DNA from: Mycolicibacterium sp. HK-90
GTDB taxonomy: Bacteria; Actinomycetota; Actinomycetes; Mycobacteriales; Mycobacteriaceae
Assembly: GCF_030486405.1 (NCBI RefSeq)
Contig: NZ_CP129613.1
Location: forward strand, 2,790,001 to 2,854,000
Direction of reading: 5' to 3'
DNA: 64,000 nucleotides
Each line of letters begins with the position of its first letter. Positions within the stretch are counted from its first letter, which is position 1. Position numbers and translations under genes: made by a program. Below, one piece after another: positions 48,800 through 56,858 of this stretch. The notes beneath the pieces are model-generated. The model was not told the DNA's origin. It did no database searches and saw only the letters and a list, made by a program, of their open reading frames with translations.

Positions 48800-50098
48800 T
48801 CAGCTGGACAGCCCGGCCGCCCACGGGTAGGACTTCAGGTACGGGTCCGGATCGATCGGTCCCTTGGACTCCCAGATCGTGTAAATCAGTCCGTCCGGCC
48901 GGATTTCGCCGATGCGAGCGGTCTTGGTGATGTGGTGGTTCTCGCCGTCGATCGTGACCTTGCCCTCCGGGGCATCGAAGCTCACGCCGTCCGCGTTGTC
49001 CTGAATCGCCTTGACGTCGAATGACTTGGCCTTCTCGACGGTGTTCTTCCACAGATACACGGAGGTGTAGGCGGCCTCCATCGGGTCCGACGTGGGCTTC
49101 TTGGGATCTTTGACGAAGTCCTTGTAGGCCTTGACGAACGCCTTGTTCACCGGGGTGTCGATGGTCTCGTAGTAGTTCCACGCGGTCAGCTGGCCGGCGA
49201 CGTTCTGGACGCCGATTCCGCCGACCTCTTCCTCGGCGATCGAGACCGAGACCACGGGCATCTGCTGCGGTGTCAGGCCGACGTTCTTGTACTCGCGGAA
49301 GAACGCCACGTTGGAGTCGCCGTTGAGGGTGTTGAACACCGCGTCGGCGTCGGCGCCGCGGACCTTGTTGACGATGGTGGAGAAGTCGGTCGAGCCCAGC
49401 GGCGTGTAGTCCTCGCCCTTGATCTCGATGCCGTTCTCCTTGGCGTAGGCCTTGATGATCCGGTTGGCGGTCTGCGGGAACACGTAGTCACTGCCCACGA
49501 GGTAGAGCGACTTGACGCCCTTCTCCTTGAGGTAGTCCAGCGCCGGCACGATCTGCTGGTTGGTGGTGGCACCGGTGTAGAAGATGTTCTTGCTCGACTC
49601 CAGGCCCTCGTATTGCACCGGGTAGTACAGCAGGGCGTTCGCGCTTTCGAACACCGGGAGCATGGCCTTGCGGCTCGACGAGGTCCAGCCGCCGAACACC
49701 GCGGCCACACAATCGCTGCTGATCAGCTTCTCGGCCTTCTCAGCGAATACCGTGGGCTCGGAGGCGCCGTCCTCGCCGATCAGTTCGATCTGTTTGCCCA
49801 GCACGCCGCCGTCGGCGTTGATCTCCTCGACCGCGAGCTTGATCGCATCGCGCACCGTCACCTCGGAAATGGCCATCGTGCCCGACAGGGAGTTCAATGA
49901 TCCGACCTTGATCTTCGGACCGGACGCGTCCACGCAGGATGTTGCATTTGCTGCGTCGGTATCGCTCGCCCGGCTACCGCAGCCGGCCAGTATCAAGCTG
50001 GCAACGGCGATCAAACTCCCCGCGGCCAGAGTTGACCGGCGCAACGGCGTTCGATTCGGCCGATGAGCGCTCGCGCGACGAGCATTTCCTAGACGCAT
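48800..50098 (-). CDS. urtA: urea ABC transporter substrate-binding lipoprotein UrtA
   Basis: 432-residue periplasmic-binding protein of the LivK/AmiC fold. Lipobox SLILAGC (Cys42) follows an unusually long, basic n-region. The binding domain has IKVGSLNSLSGTMAISE and LIGEDGASEPTVFAEKA typical of UrtA. ATG 50098 follows AAAGG. The first 12 codons overlap a repeat-like string (50063-50083), and a later TTG would give a more usual signal peptide, so the start is less certain than the identity. No urease genes are in the window. Confidence 0.92.
   Translation of the reverse strand: MRLGNARRASAHRPNRTPLRRSTLAAGSLIAVASLILAGCGSRASDTDAANATSCVDASGPKIKVGSLNSLSGTMAISEVTVRDAIKLAVEEINADGGVLGKQIELIGEDGASEPTVFAEKAEKLISSDCVAAVFGGWTSSSRKAMLPVFESANALLYYPVQYEGLESSKNIFYTGATTNQQIVPALDYLKEKGVKSLYLVGSDYVFPQTANRIIKAYAKENGIEIKGEDYTPLGSTDFSTIVNKVRGADADAVFNTLNGDSNVAFFREYKNVGLTPQQMPVVSVSIAEEEVGGIGVQNVAGQLTAWNYYETIDTPVNKAFVKAYKDFVKDPKKPTSDPMEAAYTSVYLWKNTVEKAKSFDVKAIQDNADGVSFDAPEGKVTIDGENHHITKTARIGEIRPDGLIYTIWESKGPIDPDPYLKSYPWAAGLSS
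50063..50083 (-). repeat. short dispersed motif, copy 2
   Basis: GATGAGCGCT-C-GCGCGA-C-GAG on the plus strand matches 1554-1574 at 19 of 21 bases. Here it lies inside the annotated N-terminus of urtA on the opposite strand. Confidence 0.35.
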
Positions 50099-50334
50099 GG
50101 GCGACCTTTCCCTTGAATTGCAGCGCTTTTCAACCGATGGCGATCGGGTGGCGGTGCAAGAGCGGAACACACTGTGCGGGTGTCGAATCGGGACGTTAGA
50201 GCTCCGCTGTTACTGGGAAATGTCTGTGTGTGACAAACAAATTAACCTCTAGCTAGACGGGGTTGGTTTGCCGTTGGGTTTGTCTTGTCAGGCCCATTAG
50301 TCGCAGCTGTAACAAACCGGTAGCGTGCTGGGAT
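50099..50334. other. 236-bp divergent region, urtA / secreted protein
   Basis: Contains both promoters. AT-rich stretch at 50225-50260. A GTAAC-N6-GTAGC half-match to the GlnR consensus sits at 50309-50324, directly ahead of the secreted protein gene rather than urtA. A TAGCGT (50321-50326) could be the -10 for the plus-strand gene. No palindrome convincing enough to name a regulator. Confidence 0.35.
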
Positions 50335-50778
50335 ATGACGGATATGACGAATGTGCGAAAAGCGACAACCACGGTCGGTGCGGCGCTGGTTCTGGCGGCC
50401 GCGGGTATGGCGGTCTCCAACGCAACGTCGTATGCGGAACCGGAGGCTGCGGGTCATCAGGTCAGGTACACGCTGACCTCGGGCGCGCCGTACGAGTTCG
50501 ACCTCTATTACCTGACGACGCAGCCCGCGAGTAAAGACGCCTACAACGCCGATGCGTACAAATACCTGCAAAAGGCGACGGTCAACGTCGGTCCCGACGC
50601 GCCGTGGGTGTTCGAAACCACGCTTGCCGATCCGCAGTGGGCCATCTTCACCGTCGCGAGCACCACGCACGGCGGCCGGGCCCAGCCGAACGCGCACTGC
50701 GAGATCGCGGTGGACGGCCAGGTCGCGGTCCAGAACGACCACGCGTACAGCCCGCGTTGCCAGCTCGGTCAGTGGTGA
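50335..50778 (+). CDS. secreted protein of unknown function (MmpS-like strand pattern)
   Basis: 147 residues. Signal peptide of about 1-32, likely cleaved after SYA (SNATSYAEPEA). The mature part begins HQVRYTLTSGAPYEFDLYYLTTQP and ends PNAHCEIAVDGQVAVQNDHAYSPRCQ; the order of strands and the two cysteines recall the periplasmic part of MmpS proteins, but the similarity is weak. ATG 50335 is used; ATG 50344 is the alternative. Divergent from urtA. Confidence 0.7.
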   Translation: MTDMTNVRKATTTVGAALVLAAAGMAVSNATSYAEPEAAGHQVRYTLTSGAPYEFDLYYLTTQPASKDAYNADAYKYLQKATVNVGPDAPWVFETTLADPQWAIFTVASTTHGGRAQPNAHCEIAVDGQVAVQNDHAYSPRCQLGQW

Positions 50779-50860
50779 GCTGACGCAGTCGCGGATGCGG
50801 TGATCTGATCCGCTCGCACCGCCACGGTCCCACGCATTGGGATCGGCCTTGACGGTTTAC

Positions 50861-50876
50861 TCGAACTGTTGTTCGA
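50861..50876 (+). promoter_or_regulatory. LexA box 1 (perfect SOS box)
   Basis: TCGAAC-TGTT-GTTCGA matches the mycobacterial LexA consensus fully. It lies 294 bp upstream of the radical SAM start, too far to act alone on the start at 51171, and 7 nt before a GTG (50884) that opens the decayed copy. Confidence 0.85.
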
Positions 50877-50883
50877 TAGTCAG

Positions 50884-50998
50884 GTGCGCGACGGCCGGTT
50901 CCGCTTCCGGTCTGAAACACGATTCGCTGGGCAAGCGCCCATGACGTGCGCCGATGCCGTACCCGAAACCGCGGCATCGGCGCATCTGTCATTTCTCT
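50884..50998 (+). pseudogene. remnant of a duplicated radical SAM gene
   Basis: A GTG at 50884 is 7 nt after LexA box 1, the same spacing as ATG 51171 after LexA box 2. The first codons read V-R-D-G, against M-R-W-D-G in the intact gene. After about 14 unmatched codons, 50927-50985 matches the 3' end of the intact gene (52108-52166) at 47 of 59 bases, in the same reading frame, with 11 of 12 differences being transitions. The stop is lost. This looks like a tandem copy that has lost almost its whole interior. A conserved palindrome unrelated to coding is the other reading, since the same stretch folds into a 13-bp stem (50947-50959 with 50972-50984). Confidence 0.45.
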
Positions 50999-51147
50999 CT
51001 TTGTTCGTCATTCGTCGGCCTCGGCTGTGCGCACGGAGGTCGCGATGGCACGCGCGAGGTCGGCGGGTGCGTCGACATGCGCCAGGTGTCAGTGTTCCGC
51101 ATTCTGGCCGGCACCTCGACACGGCTGGAATTACCTTGACATCGGCA

Positions 51148-51163
51148 TCGAACAATTGTTCGA
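51148..51163 (+). promoter_or_regulatory. LexA box 2 (perfect SOS box)
   Basis: TCGAAC-AATT-GTTCGA, a perfect 16-bp palindrome, 7 nt before the radical SAM start codon. It puts the gene under LexA control; the M. tuberculosis homologue Rv2578c is, as I recall, also damage-inducible. Confidence 0.9.
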
Positions 51164-51170
51164 TATGGGT

Positions 51171-52181
51171 ATGCGATGGGACGGGCAGGCGGTGCGCGCC
51201 GACGACGGGGCATTGCCCGGTCTGCAGCGGCTCGGCTTCGTCCGCAGTGTCCGCACGCCGCAGTTCGAGGGCATCACGTTCCACGAGGTGCTGTGCAAGT
51301 CGGCGCTGAACAAGGTGCCCGCGGCGTCGATGCTGCCGTTCCGATACACGGTCAACGGCTATCGCGGGTGCAGCCACGCCTGCCGGTACTGCTTCGCCCG
51401 CCCGACCCATGAATATCTCGACTTCGACAGCGGGGCTGATTTCGACACCCAGGTGGTGGTGAAGACCAACGTCGCCGAGGTGCTGGCGCGTGAGCTGCGG
51501 CGCCGGTCCTGGACGCGGGAGACGGTGGCCCTCGGCACCAACACCGATCCCTATCAACGTGCCGAAGGCCGGTACGCACTTATGCCGGGAATCATTGCGG
51601 CGCTGGCGGATTCGGAGACACCCTTTTCCATCCTCACCAAGGGCACGCTGCTGCGCCGCGACCTGCCGCTGATCGCCGAGGCGTCTCGCCGCGTCGACGT
51701 GAGTGTCGCGGTGTCCCTGGCGGTCGGGGATGCGGAGCTGCATCGCCAGGTGGAGCCCGGCACCCCGTCACCCGACGCTCGGCTCGGGCTGATCGCTGCG
51801 ATCCGCGGCGCCGGTTTGCAGTGTCATGTGATGGTCGCGCCGGTATTGCCGCACTTGACGGATTCGACGGAGCATCTGGACGACCTGCTCGGCCGGATCT
51901 CAGCGGCAGGCGCCACCGGCGTGACGGTGTTCGGGCTACACCTGCGGGGGACGACGCGCGGCTGGTTCATGTCCTGGCTGCAGCGCGAACATCCCGAACT
52001 GCTCGGCGACTATCAGCGGTTGTACCGGCGCGGCGCGTATCTGCCGGCGGATTACCGCGAAATGCTTCGTACCCGGGTAGCGCCACTGGTGGCCCGGTAC
52101 GGATTGACTGGGCGAGCGCCCGTGGCGCGCGCCGGTGCTGCACGTGAAATCGCGGCACCGGCGCACCCGGTCCTGTTCTGA
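51171..52181 (+). CDS. SOS-regulated radical SAM protein (SplB-like, Rv2578c type)
   Basis: 336-residue radical SAM enzyme. The [4Fe-4S] motif C-x3-C-x2-C is C67-SHA-C71-RY-C74 in YRGCSHACRYCF. The next region YLDFDSGADFDTQVVVKTN and the TKGTLLRRDLPLI, HVMVAPVLP and VTVFGLHLRG blocks match COG1533, the family that includes spore photoproduct lyase. ATG 51171 is chosen because it follows the LexA box at the usual spacing and gives the expected MRW start; longer in-frame starts would translate the box. The substrate is unknown, but SOS control suggests a role in DNA damage. Confidence 0.88.
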   Translation: MRWDGQAVRADDGALPGLQRLGFVRSVRTPQFEGITFHEVLCKSALNKVPAASMLPFRYTVNGYRGCSHACRYCFARPTHEYLDFDSGADFDTQVVVKTNVAEVLARELRRRSWTRETVALGTNTDPYQRAEGRYALMPGIIAALADSETPFSILTKGTLLRRDLPLIAEASRRVDVSVAVSLAVGDAELHRQVEPGTPSPDARLGLIAAIRGAGLQCHVMVAPVLPHLTDSTEHLDDLLGRISAAGATGVTVFGLHLRGTTRGWFMSWLQREHPELLGDYQRLYRRGAYLPADYREMLRTRVAPLVARYGLTGRAPVARAGAAREIAAPAHPVLF

Positions 52182-52223
52182 GGGCGACCGCCGCGTCCGT
52201 CACGGCCCAGATCGGTCGGCCGA

Positions 52224-53015
52224 TCACCGTGATTCATTGTCGGCGCAATACATTCGGGCCCGGACTGCCAGGGTTCGGGACAGCTCGACCACCTGAGACG
52301 TGAGCCCGGTCCAGTCGTCAGCCAGCGTGCCCAGGTAGCCGTCGCGTGCCCGGTTCAGCAGCTCCCGGTCGGCCGGCTCCAACGTCGGCGCCAGAGTTTC
52401 GGCCGCGACGTCCTTGGCGACGATCTCGCCGCCGGCGGCCGTCAGAACCATGCGGGCCAAGGTGAGCAGGGTATTGCGTTCGTCACCTTCGACGCCGTCC
52501 AGTACGTCAGGGATGGTGTCGCGCACCGCGTTTCTGAGCAGCTCCCGCGGCACAGGTACGACCACCCGGTCCAGTGCGGCGCCGCGCAACACGCGGTGGG
52601 CGGATTGGGCGGTGGCCAGGAGGATGACGACGTCGACGTCGTCGGCCGGTTCCGGAACGTGACCGGCGACGAGTTCTGCCCGCCGCCACTCGCCGTACTG
52701 GAAATCATGGCGGGGCCGATACCGCCAGGACTGGTCGTCGTCGATGACGACACTCGTGAGTTCGATGGGCCGTCGCTGCGCGGCATCGGGAAATCGCCCG
52801 GAATGCCCTCGCCAGCCCGACACTTCGAGTAGCACCGAGGTCAGTGCCCGGCGTTCCGTCGTGGTGAGGGTTCGGTGAGTCAGTACGAGCAGATCGACGT
52901 CACTGTCGGGCTTCAGGCCAGAGCTGACGCCCGATCCATAAAGGTAGACGCCGACGATGCCGCCCGGATTCTGCTGATCAAGGTGGTCCAGAATCCGGGT
53001 GACCGCGTCATCCAT
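52224..53015 (-). CDS. AadA-like aminoglycoside nucleotidyltransferase domain protein
   Basis: 263-residue nucleotidyltransferase. GVYLYGSGVSSGLKPDSDVDLLVL carries the GS-x(n)-DxD motif; the C-terminal part RNTLLTLARMVLTAAGGEIVAKDVAAETLAPTLEPADRELLNRARDGYLG follows the layout of AadA (ANT(3'')) enzymes, which adenylylate streptomycin and spectinomycin. It may be a chromosomal relative with the same or another target. ATG 53015. The stop is 43 nt from the stop of the radical SAM gene. Confidence 0.8.
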   Translation of the reverse strand: MDDAVTRILDHLDQQNPGGIVGVYLYGSGVSSGLKPDSDVDLLVLTHRTLTTTERRALTSVLLEVSGWRGHSGRFPDAAQRRPIELTSVVIDDDQSWRYRPRHDFQYGEWRRAELVAGHVPEPADDVDVVILLATAQSAHRVLRGAALDRVVVPVPRELLRNAVRDTIPDVLDGVEGDERNTLLTLARMVLTAAGGEIVAKDVAAETLAPTLEPADRELLNRARDGYLGTLADDWTGLTSQVVELSRTLAVRARMYCADNESR

Positions 53016-53050
53016 GGCACCACGTTAACCGTCGGACTCGAGCGGAGGCT

Positions 53051-54325
53051 TCAGCTCTTGTTGCGCTTGACCTGATTGAACGGCACCCCACGGTCGGCGG
53101 CGTGCTCGCGGGGGAATCCCAGGATCCGCTCACCGATGACGTTCCGGGCCATCTCCGAACTACCCCCGCCCAATGACCCGGTCTGCCGGGACAGGTAGCG
53201 CACACCGATCTCCATCAGGCCGGCCAGTTCCGGTGCGTCGTCGCTGCCTTGATCGACAACCCCGGCCGTGCCCGCGATGGCCAATGCGGTGTCCACCTCG
53301 AGCTCGGTGGTTTCGGCATGGAACAGCCGGATCAGGGTGCCGGCATTCGGTGGCAGGGAACCGTTTCCGATGGCGGCGCCGACGTGGTCGATCAGCTGCT
53401 TCTTGACGATCCTGCGGACCAGGGCGCGCCCGGCCAGATCCTGTACTCGGGCGTCGTCACCCTGACCGGTGGCCTCGGCCAGCCCGATGTGATCCGGCGG
53501 CATCTCGTTGGCGTTCTCGGCCCCGGTCCCGCTGGCGAACTCCGATCCGCCTCCGACCGCGCGGCGTTCATGGTGCAACTGGCGCGAAGCCACCGTCCAG
53601 CCGTCGTTGACCTGGCCCACCACGGCGTCGGCGGGGAGCTCCAGGTTGTCGAAGAACTCTTCGCAGAACTCTTCGTTGCCGTTCACCTCGGTGATGCGGC
53701 GCATGGTGATCCCCGGCGCGTTCAGCGGAACCAGGAACATGGTCAGGCCCTCGTGTTTGGGCACGGTCCAGTCGGTGCGGGCCAGCATCAATCCGTAGTC
53801 GGCGGCGAATGCGCTGGTGCTCCAGGTCTTGGCGCCGTTGATGATCCAGGTGTCGTCCCGGAGTTCGGCGCGGGTGATCACGCCGGCCAGGTCAGAACCT
53901 CCGCTGGGCTCAGACAACAGCTGACACAGCACCTCGTCGCCGCGGATCGCCGCCGAGATGCGCTCGCGCTTCTGCTCCTCACTGCCCATGTCGAGGATCG
54001 TCGCGCCGCAGATGGTGAACGACGGGGTGTTGAGGATCAGCGGCATCTCGTAGTTGAGGCATTCGTCGTTGAACGCCTTCTGGTAGGCGTAATCGAGACC
54101 AAGGCCGCCGTACTCGCGCGGGAAGCAGATGCCGGCGAACCCGCCTTCGTAGAGGCGCTTCTGTAATTCCTTTGCGCGTTCCCAGGATTCGGTCTCGGCC
54201 CGCACGGCGAACGGCGGATCGCCCGGATCGATGGGTGGCATGTTCTCGGCCAGCCAGGCCCGGGCGCGGAGGGCGAATTCCTCGACGGACTCTGTTGTTG
54301 CGGGGGTGCTCACGGTCTCGGTCAC
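53051..54325 (-). CDS. acyl-CoA dehydrogenase, first subunit type
   Basis: 424-residue FAD-dependent acyl-CoA dehydrogenase. LLSEPSGGSDLAGV and TWIINGAKTWSTSAFAADYGL bind FAD and acyl-CoA; SLGGGSSEMARNVIGERILGFPRE at the end carries the catalytic-base region. It has the set usual for the catalytic subunit of the paired actinobacterial FadE (ChsE-like) enzymes. GTG 54325 overlaps the stop of the partner gene (GTGA) and follows GGAGG. Last gene of the amidohydrolase-led operon. Confidence 0.9.
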   Translation of the reverse strand: MTETVSTPATTESVEEFALRARAWLAENMPPIDPGDPPFAVRAETESWERAKELQKRLYEGGFAGICFPREYGGLGLDYAYQKAFNDECLNYEMPLILNTPSFTICGATILDMGSEEQKRERISAAIRGDEVLCQLLSEPSGGSDLAGVITRAELRDDTWIINGAKTWSTSAFAADYGLMLARTDWTVPKHEGLTMFLVPLNAPGITMRRITEVNGNEEFCEEFFDNLELPADAVVGQVNDGWTVASRQLHHERRAVGGGSEFASGTGAENANEMPPDHIGLAEATGQGDDARVQDLAGRALVRRIVKKQLIDHVGAAIGNGSLPPNAGTLIRLFHAETTELEVDTALAIAGTAGVVDQGSDDAPELAGLMEIGVRYLSRQTGSLGGGSSEMARNVIGERILGFPREHAADRGVPFNQVKRNKS

Positions 54326-55482
54326 GCTCCAACCTCCTCGGCTACGCGGGTCTTGCGGCTCAGTGCGTACACCGCGCGGTGGTGATCCTCGGGTGAGCCG
54401 TAGAGCGCCCGGTACAGCGCGACCCGCCGCAGGTACAGATGCAGATCGTGTTCCCAGGTCACCCCGATGCCGCCGTGCAACTGCACACAGTCCTGAAGCA
54501 TGACCGGGGCACGTTCGGCCACATAGGCTTTCGCGACGCTGACGAGTTTCGGTGCCTCCGGCGAGCGTTCGGCCACCGCGGCCACGGCGCCCGCGGTGGT
54601 GGCGCGCGCGGCTTCGAACCACATCTTCATATCGGCGGCGCGATGCTTGAGCGCTTGGTAGGAGGCCAGTGGGCGGCCGAAACTGTGCCGGTCGCTGAGC
54701 CACTGATTCGTCATCGTCAGCACCGCGTCAAGAGTCCCGACGATCTCGGCGCACTGCAGCAGCAGGGCCACCTGCCGCTGGCGTTCGATGATGGCCGGCG
54801 TCTGCCCGGCAGCCCCGAGCGCGGCGGTCTCGTCGACCTCGACGCCGTCGAATTGCACTCGGGCGTAACGCTTGACCAGGTCGACCGAATTCTGCGGCGT
54901 GAGCGTCACCCCGGCCACGCCGGTCGGCACCACGAACTGCCGGGTCTGGCCGTCGCAGACGGCAACCACCAGCAGCACGCCACTCCGGTCACCGGCCTCC
55001 ACCCGATCCTTGACGCCGTCGATGCGGTAACCGGACCCGGTGCGGGTGGCTGTGGTGGCGACATCGGTGGCGGCCTGCAGCGCGTCGAACGGCCGGCCTG
55101 GCTCGTGGACCGCCCACGACGCCACGGTTTCCCCGGACACCAGTGACTCGATCAATTCCTCTTGCCCACTGGGTGCTTCGACCAGGCCGGCCAGCACGGT
55201 GCTGACCGGATGCAGCGGGCCGGGGGCCACCGTGCGCCCGGCCTGTTCGGCGAGCAGGGCCAGGTCGGTGACACCGTCCCCGGACGGACTACCGCCGCCC
55301 AGCTCCTCGGGCACCAGCAGGCTGGCCCACCCCAATTCGGCTGCCCGTCCCCACCATTCGGTGTCGAACGAGCTGCCCTCGGCGTGCAGTTCACGCACTC
55401 GGCTCAGCGGGACTTCCTTTTCCAGGAAGGCCTGCGCGGTCGAGGTGAACAGCATCTGTTCCGGATTTGCCACATCGGTCAT
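54322..55482 (-). CDS. acyl-CoA dehydrogenase, partner subunit type
   Basis: 386-residue acyl-CoA dehydrogenase. It has the C-terminal QLHGGIGVTWEHDLHLYLRRVALYRALYG block and the SFGRPLASYQALKHRAADMKMW helix, but lacks the SSExxRNxIGERILG end of its neighbour. Such divergent adjacent pairs form alpha2beta2 enzymes in actinobacterial steroid and ring degradation, by precedent. Start ATG 55482; 34 nt after the amidohydrolase stop. Confidence 0.88.
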   Translation of the reverse strand: MTDVANPEQMLFTSTAQAFLEKEVPLSRVRELHAEGSSFDTEWWGRAAELGWASLLVPEELGGGSPSGDGVTDLALLAEQAGRTVAPGPLHPVSTVLAGLVEAPSGQEELIESLVSGETVASWAVHEPGRPFDALQAATDVATTATRTGSGYRIDGVKDRVEAGDRSGVLLVVAVCDGQTRQFVVPTGVAGVTLTPQNSVDLVKRYARVQFDGVEVDETAALGAAGQTPAIIERQRQVALLLQCAEIVGTLDAVLTMTNQWLSDRHSFGRPLASYQALKHRAADMKMWFEAARATTAGAVAAVAERSPEAPKLVSVAKAYVAERAPVMLQDCVQLHGGIGVTWEHDLHLYLRRVALYRALYGSPEDHHRAVYALSRKTRVAEEVGA

Positions 55483-55516
55483 GTAGTCGGCCAGTTTCTT
55501 GTGTTCGGGGAAAGGG

Positions 55517-56746
55517 TCAGGTCAGGACGAGGGCCGGCACGTCGGGCCGGTACACCTTCTTGTTCTCGACCTTGAAGAGGTCGACGAGGTTGCCGCCCAT
55601 CACCTTTCGGACGCCTTCGTCGTCGAGGCCGTGCGCCTCCAGGTCGTCGACCAGTTTGATGGGATCGGCGAGCCCCTCGGGATGCGGCCAGTCAGATCCG
55701 AAGATGATGCGGTCGACGCCACAGAGGTCGGCCATCTGCTTGAAGTCGTCTTCCCAGAACGGCGCGACGTACACACCGCGCTTGAACGCCTCGATCGGGT
55801 CTTCGGGAAACTCCTGCGGCATCTTCGAATAGACATCCTTGAACTGGTGGAAGAGGTAGGGCACCCAGGAGGCGCCGTTCTCCACCGAAAGGATGCGCAG
55901 GTCGGGGTTGCGAGTCAGGGCGCCGTGGCAGACCAGCGCGGCCATGGTGTCTTCGATCGGCCGCTTGCCCATCGCAACCATCCGGAACGACGTCGGCTTG
56001 AACGGCAGGAACTCGTCGGCCGGCTCCCAGTCGTTGAGATACTGCGCGTATCCGCTGTCGGAGGCATGCATGCACACCGGGATGCCGGCTTTGACGCAGG
56101 CGTCCCAGAATGGGTCGAACTCAGGGAATCCCAGCGAACGGGTGCCGCGATAGCCGGGCACCGGTGCGGGGCGGACGAGCACGGTCTTGGCGCCGCGTTC
56201 CAGGCACCATTCGAGTTCTTCGAGGGCGCGGTCGACCACACCGAGATTGATGACCGGCGTGGAGAAGATCCGATCGGCGTAGTTGAACTGCCATGTCTCG
56301 TACATCCATTCGTTGAGCGCGTGGATGATGTCGAGGATTAGGTCGGGATCGTCCTTGAGGCGTTCCTCCACCAGGCTGGCCAACGTCGGGAACATGATCG
56401 TGTAATCCAGGCCCAGGCTGTCCAGAACCTCAAGGCGCGCTTCGGGATTGCGGAAGGCGGGAATCGCCTTCATCGGCTTGCCCATCACCTCGCGGTAGCT
56501 CTTGCCGCCGCTGCCGTGGCGGAAGTACTCCTCCTGGGCACCGGGCCGGGCGACCACCTCGAACGTGGGATTCGGAATGTAGTCGCTGATGTGGTTGCGC
56601 ACCACGATCTTCGTGCGGCCGCGCACGTCGATGTAGTCGATGACGCCCTTGCGGCTGTCCGGGAGGAACTTGGTCAGCGCTTCCTTGGGCTCGTAGAAGT
56701 GGTTGTCGGCGTCGAACACCGGATAGGGAAGCTCGCGCGAGGGCAT
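55517..56746 (-). CDS. amidohydrolase-2 family protein
   Basis: 409-residue TIM-barrel hydrolase. YPVFDADNHFYEP opens with the DxDxH-like metal site; later metal ligands are in VCMHASDSG, the ENGASWVPYL turn, and IIFGSDWPHPEGL with a catalytic Asp. The family includes decarboxylases and hydrolases of cyclic intermediates; mycobacterial relatives are common beside fadE genes. ATG 56746 has a strong SD (AGGAGG). First gene of the operon with the two acyl-CoA dehydrogenases; operator candidate at 56781. Confidence 0.9.
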   Translation of the reverse strand: MPSRELPYPVFDADNHFYEPKEALTKFLPDSRKGVIDYIDVRGRTKIVVRNHISDYIPNPTFEVVARPGAQEEYFRHGSGGKSYREVMGKPMKAIPAFRNPEARLEVLDSLGLDYTIMFPTLASLVEERLKDDPDLILDIIHALNEWMYETWQFNYADRIFSTPVINLGVVDRALEELEWCLERGAKTVLVRPAPVPGYRGTRSLGFPEFDPFWDACVKAGIPVCMHASDSGYAQYLNDWEPADEFLPFKPTSFRMVAMGKRPIEDTMAALVCHGALTRNPDLRILSVENGASWVPYLFHQFKDVYSKMPQEFPEDPIEAFKRGVYVAPFWEDDFKQMADLCGVDRIIFGSDWPHPEGLADPIKLVDDLEAHGLDDEGVRKVMGGNLVDLFKVENKKVYRPDVPALVLT

Positions 56747-56780
56747 GTTCGCCTCCTGGAAGAGTCAGATTTCCGGAACT

Positions 56781-56795
56781 GGTAATGACGTTACC
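56781..56795 (-). promoter_or_regulatory. operator candidate before the amidohydrolase operon
   Basis: GGTAA-TGACG-TTACC at 56781-56795 is a 5-bp inverted repeat 35 nt upstream of the start. Its 12-bp core AATGACGTTACC recurs exactly at 57532-57543 in front of the regulator. Confidence 0.6.
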
Positions 56796-56858
56796 ACGCG
56801 CTGAGCCGCGAAGCCGAGCCTGTTCGGGCGATCGCTCAAAACCGACGAAAGGGCCAGG

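Noticed and set aside
50309..50324. GlnR-like site before the secreted protein gene
   Set aside because: Only one half-site fits (GTAAC) and it is placed for the wrong gene; not enough to claim nitrogen control of urt.
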